64,000 nt of DNA from Desulfuromonadaceae bacterium. GTDB lineage: Bacteria; Desulfobacterota; Desulfuromonadia; Geobacterales; Pseudopelobacteraceae. Shown here one piece after another: positions 8,032 through 16,955 of this stretch (positions within the stretch are counted from its first letter, which is position 1; every line of letters begins with the position of its first letter). Below the pieces are notes generated by a model. It saw nothing but the letters and a program-made list of their open reading frames with translations, was not told the origin of the DNA and did not search any database. Location of the stretch: assembly GCA_028681335.1 (NCBI GenBank), contig JAQUIT010000001.1, positions 372,001 to 436,000 on the forward strand. Direction: 5' to 3'. The translations under genes were made by a program, and so were the position numbers.

Positions 8032-8637
8032 TTATTCCGTTCCCCACCGCTTGTAGAGATCGTTTTCAACTCCCAGTTGATCCAGCACCTTCCCGACGAC
8101 AAAATCAACCAGATCGAGCACCGTTTCCGGTCTGCCGTAGAAGGCGGGCATTGCCGGAATGATGCGTGCTCCGGAGCGCGAAAGCTTCAGCATGTTCTCG
8201 ATATGGATATCGGACAGCGGCGTTTCCCTTGGAACCAGCAGCAGCGGACGGCGCTCCTTGAGCATGACATCGGCGCTCCGTTCGATCAGGTTGCCGGAGG
8301 TCCCGCAGGCAATACGTGCCAGCGTTCCCATGCTGCAAGGGCAGACCACCATCGCGTCGGGGGCTGACGAGCCGCTGGCGGCGCCGCAGAACAGGTCATC
8401 CGGATGTACCAGGCTGATGCCTGACGTTATTTCGAGATGGTCATACAGCCGCTGCAGCGCTTTATCCAGATCACCGGAGAGGTCGAGACCGGTCTCCTCG
8501 AGACAGACCGCTGTGCCGCTGCAGCTGGCACTAAACGTCACCTGAAAGCCATTCAGGCAGAGCTGTTCCGCCAGACGCAGGCCGTACATTGAACCTGATG
8601 CACCGGTCAGAGCGATGAAGATGTGTTGTGGCACCAT
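8032..8637 (-). CDS. ubiX: UbiX-type flavin prenyltransferase
   Basis: Makes prenylated FMN, the cofactor needed by UbiD-family decarboxylases. The 201-residue length and the motifs fit: ALTGASGSMYGLRLAEQL for FMN binding, VVCPCSMGTLARIACGTSGNLIERSADVMLKERRPLLLVPRETPLSDIHIENML for the catalytic and phosphate region. It sits 3 bases after ubiA and downstream of a ubiD gene, all reading the same way, a classic operon. In futalosine-pathway organisms such paralogues serve menaquinone synthesis, which is the inferred role here. Confidence 0.92.
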   Translation of the reverse strand: MVPQHIFIALTGASGSMYGLRLAEQLCLNGFQVTFSASCSGTAVCLEETGLDLSGDLDKALQRLYDHLEITSGISLVHPDDLFCGAASGSSAPDAMVVCPCSMGTLARIACGTSGNLIERSADVMLKERRPLLLVPRETPLSDIHIENMLKLSRSGARIIPAMPAFYGRPETVLDLVDFVVGKVLDQLGVENDLYKRWGTE

Positions 8638-8640
8638 TGG

Positions 8641-9513
8641 TTACCTCGCCAGAATGTCAGCGGCCGTGAACAGTACGATGGCAACGCTGATGTAGCCGTT
8701 CATGTTGAAGAATGCCGCGTCCAGTTTTGTCAGATCGCCATCCTTGAGCAGCCGGTGTTCGTAGAGCAGCATGGCTGATGTCACCACGATGCCGCTCAGA
8801 AATACCGGTCCCAGAGCCATAAGGTTGTAGAGCGTAACAAGCAGCGCGATCATGATGACATGGAAAATACGCGCCGCCCACAGCGATCCCTTTACTCCGA
8901 GCAGCACAGGAATCGAGTGCAGTCCCGCCGCGCGGTCAAAGTCAAGATCCTGGAGCGCATAGAGGATGTCAAAACCGGCAACCCAGAAGAGCACGACACC
9001 ACCCAGAACCAGCGCCGGAGGGTCAATCGTGCCGCGTATCGCCACCCAGGCGCCGATTGGAGCGGCTGCCAGACAGATGCCGAGCACTACGTGAGCCAGC
9101 GAGGTGAAGCGCTTGCAGTAGGAGTAGAGCAGCAGGAAAAACAGGGCGATCGGCGAAAGCGCGAGGCAGAGCGGGTTGAGCATGTAGGCCGAGAAGAGCA
9201 GCAGGGCTACGGATGCGATAATGAAGATGAAGGTCAGCCCCTTGCCGATCAGGCCGGCCGGGATGGCTCTGACGGCGGTACGGGGGTTGCGGGCATCTAT
9301 TTCGGCGTCGATGAGGCGGTTCATCGCCATTGCCGCCGTGCGTGCGCCGACCATGGCAAGAATGATCCAGGCGGTCTGGCGGAGGGAGGGAAATCCTCCT
9401 GCGGCCAGCAAGGCGCCGGTGAACGCGAACGGCAGGGCAAAGATCGTATGGGTGAATTTGATCATCTCCAGGAAGATGCCGATCTTTGCGAAAGTTTTTG
9501 CAGTGGTGGTCAC
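8641..9513 (-). CDS. ubiA: UbiA-family aromatic prenyltransferase
   Basis: Integral membrane enzyme attaching a polyprenyl chain to an aromatic acid. The first Asp-rich motif, the usual NxxxDxxxD form, is NRLIDAEIDARNPRTA and the second is DILYALQDLDFDRAAGLHSIP; both coordinate Mg-diphosphate. About eight to nine helices fill 290 residues. A GTG start overlaps the ubiD stop (GTGA), giving translational coupling. The substrate could be 4-hydroxybenzoate or, more likely in this anaerobic setting, a 1,4-dihydroxy-6-naphthoate (MqnP-like); sequence alone does not decide. Confidence 0.9.
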   Translation of the reverse strand: MTTTAKTFAKIGIFLEMIKFTHTIFALPFAFTGALLAAGGFPSLRQTAWIILAMVGARTAAMAMNRLIDAEIDARNPRTAVRAIPAGLIGKGLTFIFIIASVALLLFSAYMLNPLCLALSPIALFFLLLYSYCKRFTSLAHVVLGICLAAAPIGAWVAIRGTIDPPALVLGGVVLFWVAGFDILYALQDLDFDRAAGLHSIPVLLGVKGSLWAARIFHVIMIALLVTLYNLMALGPVFLSGIVVTSAMLLYEHRLLKDGDLTKLDAAFFNMNGYISVAIVLFTAADILAR

Positions 9514-10907
9514 GGTAAGCCGTACTCCTTCCAGCGCCCTGCGACGAGGGTAGCTGTTGCGTCAGAAACATGTACCGCCGCTCGCGGCATGTGGCTGCCG
9601 GTTGCATCGATGGCAATCCGAGCGGTGGTCTGGTCATGAATAATGTCGTTGGTGTCGGTCATGTTAATGCCTCTCCAGGCTGAGCGGGAGAGGGTGAGCG
9701 GCTCTGTATCGGCGGTGACGAAAAGCAGCAGTCGTGCCGACCTGAACCATGGTAGAGCCCACAACTGCCCGGAAATGTTCCGTACCACGCCGGGCTGAGG
9801 GTTATCAAGGGAAATGATGGCACTTTGATGGAAAATCCATTCAGCTGGGAAGTGGATGTCATTAATTTCCGGTACCAGGCGATGTAAAAACGCCAGCAGT
9901 AACCGCTCCCAGGCCCTGGCCATCCAGCAGTCCTCCATCGGCGGCGGCCCGACGAGAGTCGCGGGGATGACGGCGTCAAGGCGGTGGCTGATGGCCGTGA
10001 TCCTCATCAGGGCAGCCGGAGCGGCGGGAGAATAGAAGCCGGTGTGGTTGCCGAACGGACCTTCCATCACGGTCTCCCCCGGTTCCACATACCCTTCGAT
10101 GACGACTTCCACGCCGGTCGGAACATGCAGCGGGATACTCCGGCAGGGCGCTGTAGTAAGAGGTGAGTTGCGTAGAAAACCGGCGAAAGTTATCTCGTCA
10201 AGATCGCCCGGAAGCGGAAACATGGCGCTGAACAGTGTTGCCGGATCACCGCCGAGGACAATGGCGACCGGCATCGCTTTTCCGGCCAGGCGGTACTGCT
10301 CGGCGTGCCGTGCTCCGCCACTGCCGGCTTTCCACTGGATTGCGACTTCCAGTCCGCTGCGTAGCTGGACCCGGTACAGTCCGCAATTCGGCGTAGCCCC
10401 ATCCGGATCACACGTAAAAACCTGCGGCAGGGTGATGTAGCGTTGGTGGCCGCTGGCCTCGCCGTCTCCCGGCCAGCTCTGCAGAAAAGGGAAATGTGCA
10501 AGATTCGGGGGATTCATCCCGACCAGTGAGGGGTCCGGTTCCATGTCAGCATGGGGGGCAAAGCGGCTGAATTCGGGCAGAGCGGCAATCTGGCGGTCAA
10601 GTGTTGGGACATCCAGCTCAACTATCTGGCCAAGCAGGGCGTTCATTCGGGCAGTCAACTCACCGAGTGTCGTGACGCCGAGCGCTTGACAGGTGCGCTT
10701 CTCTGACCCGAACAGGTTGGTTGCCACGGGAAAGGTGCTTCCTGCCGGCTGCTCAAAGAGCAGTGCTCTGCCGCCGTCCTGCTGTTTACAGACCCGGTCG
10801 GTTATGGCGGCGATCTCCAGGAGGGGATCGACTTCAGCAGTGATGCGGCTTAGCTCGTGGTCGGCTTCGAGGGTGGCGATAAAGTGGTGGAGATCGTTGG
10901 CAGACAT
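9510..10907 (-). CDS. ubiD: UbiD-family prenyl-FMN-dependent decarboxylase
   Basis: Removes the carboxyl group from the prenylated aromatic ring during quinone synthesis, using the cofactor made by UbiX. Family features include ITAEVDPLLEIAAITDRV near the N-terminus, the P-F-L-x-S segment, PCRSIPLHVPTGVEVVIEGYVEPGE and EGPFGNHTGFYSP with the conserved Glu. The 465-residue length is normal. It is the first of three overlapping genes (ubiD-ubiA-ubiX). An MqnL-like role in menaquinone synthesis is an alternative to ubiquinone-type function. Confidence 0.9.
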   Translation of the reverse strand: MSANDLHHFIATLEADHELSRITAEVDPLLEIAAITDRVCKQQDGGRALLFEQPAGSTFPVATNLFGSEKRTCQALGVTTLGELTARMNALLGQIVELDVPTLDRQIAALPEFSRFAPHADMEPDPSLVGMNPPNLAHFPFLQSWPGDGEASGHQRYITLPQVFTCDPDGATPNCGLYRVQLRSGLEVAIQWKAGSGGARHAEQYRLAGKAMPVAIVLGGDPATLFSAMFPLPGDLDEITFAGFLRNSPLTTAPCRSIPLHVPTGVEVVIEGYVEPGETVMEGPFGNHTGFYSPAAPAALMRITAISHRLDAVIPATLVGPPPMEDCWMARAWERLLLAFLHRLVPEINDIHFPAEWIFHQSAIISLDNPQPGVVRNISGQLWALPWFRSARLLLFVTADTEPLTLSRSAWRGINMTDTNDIIHDQTTARIAIDATGSHMPRAAVHVSDATATLVAGRWKEYGLP

Positions 10908-10961
10908 GGGGGAACTATAGCAGCTTTCAGGCGTTTTTGCAGGCTTAATCAGCGGCGCCGG

Positions 10962-12491
10962 TTACCCCGCTGCCTGCCAGAAACCGTGGTAGCTGAAGGG
11001 ACAGTGGTGGCGCAGATGCACCCGTGCCAGCGGCCCCTCCTCAAGCCGCTGCGCATCCAACACGGCGAGAAAGCTGATGCCTGTCCGGCTGTCCAGGCAT
11101 TCGCTGAGTAACCACCCCTCATCGCTCTTGCCATATGGTTTTGGTACGAAAACAGGCTCGCTGCAGTAGACCTGATTGCCGAAATCATAGCGGTTAAACC
11201 TGCCCCCCAGGGTGTCGAAACGGGCCAGGCTATTCCAGAAGAAGCTCCCTTTATGTGCCTCGCACATATAGGCGTAGCGGTACGGCCCGCAGAGACGGCG
11301 CTCGTCGATGCGCGGCCACTCGTAACTGCTCCCCTCTGCGAGGATCTCGCTGCTGACCTTTTTCTTGTTAACATCAATACGATAGCGCCGCAGCACTCCG
11401 GGATAGGCATAATCTCCCTTGCGCCCCTGCATGACCGCCGAGAGAACCGGATCGTTGCCGACGAAATGGTCCGGGTTGTCGTAACCGATAAAATCAGCCG
11501 TAATCATCCCCCCTTCGTCGAAGGCGTTGATTGAATGCCACATGAAGCAGGCCGGAGCCTCCAACTGGATGGGAGGCGCAACCGGATCGCGCGGTATCAC
11601 CAGCAACAGGTTACCTTTTTCCGGGCGCCAGCGCATGGAGTCTGAAATGCTGCGCAAACCGAGCAGGGCCGGCCAGAAGTCGATCTCCACCGGCTGCAGG
11701 CTGACGATCAGGTAGTTGGTAGAGACGAACCAGTCGTGGAGGTAGACGAAGCGGGGGAGGGGGATTGAACGCCGCCAGGCGAGTGAGCCGCCGGCGCGGA
11801 AGGCCGTCAGCTGTAATAGTGGCGTGGCACCGTAACGGATTCCGAAGTGCAGCCACTCACCGTTACGGGGATCGATTTTGGAGTGGGCCGCGTAGATCGT
11901 CTCTTCGCGAGACACGCCCAAAGTGGTCTCACCCACGGTCGCCAGGGTGTCCGGGTCCAGCTCGTAGGGGAAGGAAGACTCATCAAAGGCGTAGAGTCGG
12001 CCGTTGACCAGGTAGACCGTGATGCCGGCCTGGCTCTTGATTCCGTTGGTTACCCAGAAATTGGGCCACCAACCGCCGGGGGCCTGACTGCTCCAGGTGG
12101 GATGGATGTACCGTCCGGCAGCAGATTCGGAACGGTATTTCTCCGTCTGGACGAAGCGGGTGCGGTAGTGGACCCCGCCCCCCTGAAAGCGGAAATGTTG
12201 GATCATGCCGTCGCCGTCTAGCAGAGTGCGCTTGCGCAGCCCCCCACGATCGAACAAGCCGGGCCCGTTACGGAAAAGAGAGCCGTGCAGACCTTCCGGC
12301 AGGCTCCCTTCGATCCGGCATTCGTAATCCTGTTCCAGGGGGAGGGATTCAGCCAGTGCGTGATAGGGGAGCCGCGCCAGGTTGGACAGAATCCGGTCGT
12401 CCAGTTTTACGTGGGGGCTGGTGGCGCAGCCTTGGGTCATCAGGCTTGTGCCTGTCAGGGCCAGCATTTTTAAAAAATCACGTCGCTGCAA
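10962..12491 (-). CDS. Carotenoid oxygenase (RPE65/CCD family), exported
   Basis: Beta-propeller non-heme iron enzyme that cleaves carotenoid or stilbene-type double bonds with O2. Four iron-ligand histidines are seen: His203 (AAHSK), His252 (YLHDW), His319 (MWHSI) and His502 (YHGFW). The N-terminus is a twin-arginine-type signal (RRDFLKMLALTG) followed by a weak lipobox ending TQGC at Cys22, so a folded, membrane-anchored periplasmic enzyme is likely. The TTG start at 12491 has GGAG seven bases upstream. It overlaps the end of a small upstream gene. An oxygen-dependent enzyme is notable in this setting. Confidence 0.85.
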   Translation of the reverse strand: MQRRDFLKMLALTGTSLMTQGCATSPHVKLDDRILSNLARLPYHALAESLPLEQDYECRIEGSLPEGLHGSLFRNGPGLFDRGGLRKRTLLDGDGMIQHFRFQGGGVHYRTRFVQTEKYRSESAAGRYIHPTWSSQAPGGWWPNFWVTNGIKSQAGITVYLVNGRLYAFDESSFPYELDPDTLATVGETTLGVSREETIYAAHSKIDPRNGEWLHFGIRYGATPLLQLTAFRAGGSLAWRRSIPLPRFVYLHDWFVSTNYLIVSLQPVEIDFWPALLGLRSISDSMRWRPEKGNLLLVIPRDPVAPPIQLEAPACFMWHSINAFDEGGMITADFIGYDNPDHFVGNDPVLSAVMQGRKGDYAYPGVLRRYRIDVNKKKVSSEILAEGSSYEWPRIDERRLCGPYRYAYMCEAHKGSFFWNSLARFDTLGGRFNRYDFGNQVYCSEPVFVPKPYGKSDEGWLLSECLDSRTGISFLAVLDAQRLEEGPLARVHLRHHCPFSYHGFWQAAG

Positions 12492-12711
12492 GGCAGGCTC
12501 CTAGGCGTAGGTTTTGCTCGGTCTCATCATGCTCTTCAGCAAAGCCGGTCGGAGAGGTGTAGTTCTGCTTGCAGTTGTTAAGCAGGTCGCCGGAGTAGAT
12601 GCGCTCCTTGTAGCTGGTCAGGATGGAGAGTGAAGGGTGTTTGTCGCTGAGATGAAAGGCGGCACCCAAGGCTGCGGTGCCGGTGATGCTATCATTGTGG
12701 GTGGACGCCAT
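12478..12711 (-). CDS. Small unknown gene coupled to the carotenoid oxygenase
   Basis: Not recognised. The 77-residue reading starts at an ATG with a near-perfect ribosome site (GGAGGT, 5 bases upstream), the best in this neighbourhood. Its end overlaps the start of the oxygenase by 14 bases, the arrangement expected for translational coupling. The protein is hydrophilic with Ala/Ser-rich N-terminal and charged C-terminal parts, two cysteines and no membrane segment. It lies 30 bases after glgA. Confidence 0.6.
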   Translation of the reverse strand: MASTHNDSITGTAALGAAFHLSDKHPSLSILTSYKERIYSGDLLNNCKQNYTSPTGFAEEHDETEQNLRLGACLAAT

Positions 12712-12741
12712 TGGTGGACCTCCGGAAAAGCCGTTCCGCTC

Positions 12742-14277
12742 TTAACCTCCGAAGCGGTTCCGGTAATACTCGCTACCCCTCCGGCGCAGGATGGCCAGGC
12801 GATAGAGCTCGTCGTATTTATGGGCAGCCGCTTCCCAGGTAAAGCGCTTCTGCATGCCGTTTTTACGCAGCTGAGCTAGCCCCTTGGGGTTGTTGAAAAA
12901 GGTCCAGGCCGCCCAGCCGACCGTGTCGAATAGTGCGGTAGCGCTGTGATTCCAGAACTTGAAGCCATCGCCGGTCATGACCGCCTCGTTGAAGTTCTCG
13001 ACGCTGTCATCAAGGCCGCCGGTGGCGCGGACGATCGGAGGGGTGCCGTAGGCGAGAGAGTACATCTGATTCAGGCCGCACGGTTCAAAGGCGGAGGGCA
13101 TGACGAAAAAGTCGGAGCCCGCTTCAACCTTGTGCGCAAGAGCTTCGTTATAGCCGATATAACAGGCAAATTTTTCAGGATACAGTGCTGCAATATCGCC
13201 GAAGTAGAAATGTGCCCACGGTTCGCCGTTACCGACCACGACAAATTGGCAATCCATCTCCATGATGCGGTGAATTGCCTCGGCCAGGATGTCGGTCCCT
13301 TTCTGCTTGACCATGCGCGAGACGATCCCGAACAGCGGTACATCGTCCCGTTGCGGCAGTCCCATGGCTTCCTGGAGATCTCGTTTGCAGGCCGCCTTCC
13401 CTTTTTTTACGGTGCGCGCCGTATAGTTGGCGGCGATGAAAGGGTCAGTAGCCGGATTCCACTCCTCATAATCGACACCGTTGAGGATGCCGCTCAGATC
13501 GACGGCTCGCTCCCGGATAGTCCCTTCCAGTCCCCAGCCAAAAGCTGCGGTCTGAATTTCCCGGGAATACTCCTCACTGACCGTATTGAGCAGGGTCGCG
13601 TGATAGATACCGCCTTTCAACAGGTTGACCTGGTCGTTCATCTCCAGCTCAAGATAGTTGAAATGCTTCCAGCCGACCCCGAGTACGTCCATCAGGCCGG
13701 GATAGAAGTTTCCCTGGTGCTGCATGTTGTGCAGGGTCAACAGCGAAGCGGCATTGCCGACATAGCGATCGTGCAGGTAAGAGGTGTTGAGCAGCACCGG
13801 AATGACTCCGGTGTGCCAGTCGTGGGCGTGGATCACGTCCGGTGACCAGTCAAGCATCTTGCAGAGTTCAAGCGATGCCTTTGACAGGAAGACAAAGCGG
13901 TTGTCGTTGTCGAGGTAGCCCTCACCCCCCTGCTGATAGAGGCCGGAACGGCCGTAATAGGCTTCGTGCTCGAGGAAATAAACCGGCACGTCGCTCCCCG
14001 GAAGCCGCCCTTCCCAGACACCGCAGTACTGGTGGCCGATGATTCCCATCGGCACGACCAGTGTTCCCGGCAGTAGCTTCAGGCCGTACTTCTCCGGCTT
14101 GATACTGTAGTAGCGTGGCAGCACAATGCGCACATCATGCCCCATGCGGGCCAGATATTTGGGCAGGGCACCGACAACGTCACCGAGACCGCCCTCCTTG
14201 GCAAAGGGGGCGGTCTCGGAGGCGGAGAACAGTATGGAGATCGGCTTGGCCGGTTTCTTTACGTGAGCTGCTGACAT
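12742..14277 (-). CDS. glgA: Glycogen synthase (ADP-glucose type)
   Basis: GT5 enzyme extending alpha-1,4-glucan from ADP-glucose. The N-terminal donor loop is AKEGGLGDVVGALPKYL (KxGGLGD form) and the C-terminal active-site segment is PSAFEPCGLNQMYSLAYGTPPIVRATGGLDDSV. At 511 residues it is full length. It is followed by the oxygenase pair and sits 1 base from the transaldolase stop, so storage-carbon and pentose metabolism genes are cotranscribed here. Confidence 0.95.
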   Translation of the reverse strand: MSAAHVKKPAKPISILFSASETAPFAKEGGLGDVVGALPKYLARMGHDVRIVLPRYYSIKPEKYGLKLLPGTLVVPMGIIGHQYCGVWEGRLPGSDVPVYFLEHEAYYGRSGLYQQGGEGYLDNDNRFVFLSKASLELCKMLDWSPDVIHAHDWHTGVIPVLLNTSYLHDRYVGNAASLLTLHNMQHQGNFYPGLMDVLGVGWKHFNYLELEMNDQVNLLKGGIYHATLLNTVSEEYSREIQTAAFGWGLEGTIRERAVDLSGILNGVDYEEWNPATDPFIAANYTARTVKKGKAACKRDLQEAMGLPQRDDVPLFGIVSRMVKQKGTDILAEAIHRIMEMDCQFVVVGNGEPWAHFYFGDIAALYPEKFACYIGYNEALAHKVEAGSDFFVMPSAFEPCGLNQMYSLAYGTPPIVRATGGLDDSVENFNEAVMTGDGFKFWNHSATALFDTVGWAAWTFFNNPKGLAQLRKNGMQKRFTWEAAAHKYDELYRLAILRRRGSEYYRNRFGG

Positions 14278-14278
14278 G

Positions 14279-14923
14279 TTATTTCGGTACGCTCTCCCAA
14301 TCCTTCAGGAACTTCTCGATACCGGCGTCGGTCAGTGGGTGTTTGGCAAGCTGAATCATGACTGAATAGGGGATTGTCGCGACGTCAGCACCGATCAGGG
14401 CCGAGTCAAGAACATGGATAGGATTGCGGATACTGGCAACGATGATTTCGGCCATGTAGCCGTAGTTGTCAAAGATGGTGCGGATCTCTTCGATGATTCC
14501 CATGCCGTTCTGAGAAATGTCGTCAAGACGACCGACAAAAGGAGAAACGTAAGTGGCACCGGCCTTGGCTGCCAACAGCGCCTGCATTGGTGTAAAAATC
14601 AGCGTTACATTGGTTTTGATCCCTTTTTCGGTGAGTGTCTTACACGCCTTGAGTCCTTCCGGTGTCATCGGCAGCTTGACGACGATGTTCTTGTGGATCT
14701 TGGCAAGTTCCTTGCCTTCCTTGATCATGCCCGGTGCATCCAGAGCGATAACTTCGGCAGAGATAGGGCCGTCAACGATGGAAACGATCTCCTTGATGAC
14801 GTCCTTGAACTTGCGTCCCGATTTGGCAATCAGTGACGGGTTGGTGGTGACGCCGTCTACCAGGCCGAGTGCGTGTGCTTCGCGAATTTCTTTTACATCT
14901 GCTGTGTCGATAAAAAATTTCAT
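14279..14923 (-). CDS. tal: Transaldolase, short MipB/TalC type
   Basis: Exchanges dihydroxyacetone units between sugar phosphates in the non-oxidative pentose phosphate path. The 214 residues form the compact class (fructose-6-phosphate aldolase-like). The Schiff-base lysine is in [10 protein letters not shown], with the expected [13 protein letters not shown] start, [13 protein letters not shown] and [12 protein letters not shown]. The ATG start overlaps the stop of the upstream YHS gene region at 14923/14924 with no gap. Confidence 0.95.
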   Translation of the reverse strand: MKFFIDTADVKEIREAHALGLVDGVTTNPSLIAKSGRKFKDVIKEIVSIVDGPISAEVIALDAPGMIKEGKELAKIHKNIVVKLPMTPEGLKACKTLTEKGIKTNVTLIFTPMQALLAAKAGATYVSPFVGRLDDISQNGMGIIEEIRTIFDNYGYMAEIIVASIRNPIHVLDSALIGADVATIPYSVMIQLAKHPLTDAGIEKFLKDWESVPK

Positions 14924-15199
14924 TTATTCCTCCGGATTTGATGGTGAACTATGATCAAGTTGTTCGCGGTATTTTTCAAGGCAGTTCATGGAGCAAAAAT
15001 AGTGGCGTTGGCCGTCAAGTCTGCCGATGATAGCCGTTTCCTCGGTAACATATACGCCGCAGACCGGGTCGCGGTAGGTGTCTACGCCGTGGTCACGGCT
15101 GCCTGATTGACTCGATAGCGGCTTTTTCGCACTTCCGAGTGAAGCAAGTATGCGGTAGCCAATGTAAAATAGCAGGCCAATAACGAGAAATCTGATCAC
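14924..15199 (-). CDS. Membrane-anchored YHS/TRASH-type metal-binding protein
   Basis: A 91-residue protein with one N-terminal membrane helix (residues 1-20) and a C-terminal YHS domain: DPVCGVYVTEETA...GQRHYFCSMNCLEKY, with Cys residues placed to bind a metal ion. Such proteins often serve in metal handling or as small accessory subunits; the target is unknown. It abuts the transaldolase gene, so it is in the same transcript. Confidence 0.8.
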   Translation of the reverse strand: MIRFLVIGLLFYIGYRILASLGSAKKPLSSQSGSRDHGVDTYRDPVCGVYVTEETAIIGRLDGQRHYFCSMNCLEKYREQLDHSSPSNPEE

Positions 15200-15214
15200 A
15201 ACCGCTCCACTGAT

Positions 15215-15703
15215 TTATAGTTTAACAACAGTCTCGTCGGATTTCAGCGAGTCAAGTAGCGCGTGAATTGTCTTCCCGGTCAGCGGGTGCAGCAGATCCG
15301 GTGCAATTTCGCAGAGAGGCTGCAGCACGAAGCGGCGCTCCGTCAGCCGTGGATGGGGTATCACGAGCTTTTCATCGTTAATGCTGCTGTTGCCGTACAG
15401 CAGCAGGTCGAGGTCCATTCTGCGCGGCCCTTGATGGATCGTCCTGACGCGAGCGAAGCTTTCCTCTTCGATTCGTAGAATATGTGTCAGCAGGGAGTGA
15501 GCGTCAAGACGTGTCGTGAGTCTGAGCACCGCATTGTAGAACGAGTCCTGATTTACGTTGCCGACCGGAGATGTCTCGTAAAAGGAGGAGAGCGCCGTAA
15601 CTCTGCTCTCAGGCAGCCTGCCGACTTCTGCAACGGCCCGCAGGAGGTTGAGTTCACGGTCTCCCATATTGGAGCCAAGTGCTATGTAAGCTTCGATTTC
15701 CAC
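15215..15703 (-). CDS. folK: 2-amino-4-hydroxy-6-hydroxymethyldihydropteridine diphosphokinase
   Basis: Transfers pyrophosphate from ATP to the pterin in folate synthesis. HPPK signatures are present: YIALGSNMGDRELNLLRA at the start, SSFYETSPVGN and the catalytic QGPRRMDLDLLLYG, then IPHPRLTERRFVLQPL. The 162-residue length is normal. A GTG start at 15703 gives the family-typical first residues. It is first in the group leading to the YHS gene and transaldolase. Confidence 0.95.
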   Translation of the reverse strand: MEIEAYIALGSNMGDRELNLLRAVAEVGRLPESRVTALSSFYETSPVGNVNQDSFYNAVLRLTTRLDAHSLLTHILRIEEESFARVRTIHQGPRRMDLDLLLYGNSSINDEKLVIPHPRLTERRFVLQPLCEIAPDLLHPLTGKTIHALLDSLKSDETVVKL

Positions 15704-15760
15704 CTTCTGATTAAAGCATAACGGCTACGGTGCGTCAACCGTAACCCCTCCGTTCATTGC

Positions 15761-15800
15761 AAAAAAACACCCTGGCAACTAGGAGGGAAAGTCACCAGGG
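15761..15800 (-). terminator. Terminator of the NAD-epimerase gene
   Basis: On the minus strand, arms CCCTGG (15800-15795) and CCAGGG (15775-15770) flank a 19-base loop, and a T-run follows (A-run 15761-15767 on the plus strand). It isolates folK from the upstream epimerase gene. The rest of 15801-15967 has no recognisable gene or RNA motif. Confidence 0.65.
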
Positions 15801-15967
15801 CAAATGAGGATTCGTTGGAACCCTCGCAAAATTATCTCTACGTTAAATATACCAGTATCACGGCATGATAACAAGCAACAAAGTTGTAACTAGCCGGTAT
15901 GCAACGCAAAACATTTGTTGATGTGGTGCTGTTTACCTCTTGTCGTTACTAAGGCCGGAATAGTTTA

Positions 15968-16867
15968 CTAACTCGGTCTCGCAACCTTGTCCTGATGAAG
16001 GGGGAGAGATGCTGCCAGGCCGTCAGACAGATCAGCATAGCGCAGTGTTACGCCGAGTCGCTCCAGCATTAGTTTGTTGTCCACGATGCGCGACTGACTG
16101 ACGTACGACAACATCAGTGGTGACATGACCTTGTGCGCTTCAGCCATGGTTACCTGGGGTTGACGCGGGTAGCCGAGGAGATCGGCGCAGGCGTTAAAAT
16201 ATGATGTCATGCTCGATGGGTGCCCGTCGCTGATATTGTAGATATCGCCAGCCACCCCTTTTTCTGCCGCCGCGATCGTGACGCTTGTCAGGTCGTCAGC
16301 GTGGATACGGTTGCTGGGGCCGGACTCCGCTTCGTGTAAAAGCGGCTGCCCCTGGCTGATCTGCATCAGCGGCAGGCGCCCGGGACCGTAAATGCCGCTT
16401 ACCCTCAGAATTACCACCGGGACAGAGTTGGCATCGCCGTATTCTCTGAAAGCGGCTTCGGCATCAAGACGGCGTTTACCCATGGCAGAAGCGGGAACCG
16501 TCGGGGATTCTTCCGTTACAGTGTCGCATCCGGTACCGCTGTAAACCGAAGTGGCGCTCATGTAGACGATCTTCAGCGGTTTCCCGCTTTTCGCTATCCT
16601 GGTGATAAAGTTTCTGGCCCGGCTGTCAATAATCCCCCCGCCCGGAGGTGGTGCGAGGTAGAAAAGAACCGAATCCGTCAAATTCAGAGGAGGAAGAACA
16701 GCCGGGTCATCAAGGGTGGTGATAACGGTTGTAAAGCCGGCTGATTCGAGTCTTGCTCCGTTTTCTGCGGATCTGACAAGACAGGTTACGCTCGCACCCG
16801 ATTCAAGGCATGCCTGCGCAATCCTTTCGCCAATATAGCCGCATCCTGCGATAAATACCTTCTGCAT
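15968..16867 (-). CDS. NAD(P)-dependent epimerase/dehydratase-like protein
   Basis: Extended short-chain dehydrogenase fold. The Rossmann loop is FIAGCGYIGERIAQACLESGA (GxGxxG) at residues 4-24, and YMSATSVYSG carries the Ser/Tyr region, although the classical YxxxK is not clear, as in YeeZ-like members. HPSSMTSYFNAC follows near residue 220. The substrate is unknown. ATG 16867 is chosen because GGTGGAG lies just upstream; the reading from 16882 contains that ribosome site. Confidence 0.78.
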   Translation of the reverse strand: MQKVFIAGCGYIGERIAQACLESGASVTCLVRSAENGARLESAGFTTVITTLDDPAVLPPLNLTDSVLFYLAPPPGGGIIDSRARNFITRIAKSGKPLKIVYMSATSVYSGTGCDTVTEESPTVPASAMGKRRLDAEAAFREYGDANSVPVVILRVSGIYGPGRLPLMQISQGQPLLHEAESGPSNRIHADDLTSVTIAAAEKGVAGDIYNISDGHPSSMTSYFNACADLLGYPRQPQVTMAEAHKVMSPLMLSYVSQSRIVDNKLMLERLGVTLRYADLSDGLAASLPLHQDKVARPS

Positions 16868-16955
16868 GCTGTTCTCCACCATTTTGAGTCGTTAAAAGCA
16901 GGGCAGTATGTTTCTCTCCGGCTCGGGGAACTGTTCTGGAGAAAAAATAGTACCG

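Noticed and set aside
15801-15967. Possible cyclic-di-GMP riboswitch or sRNA between folK and the epimerase gene
   Set aside because: Searched by eye for GEMM-type conserved bases; none present. Only a terminator hairpin is supportable.
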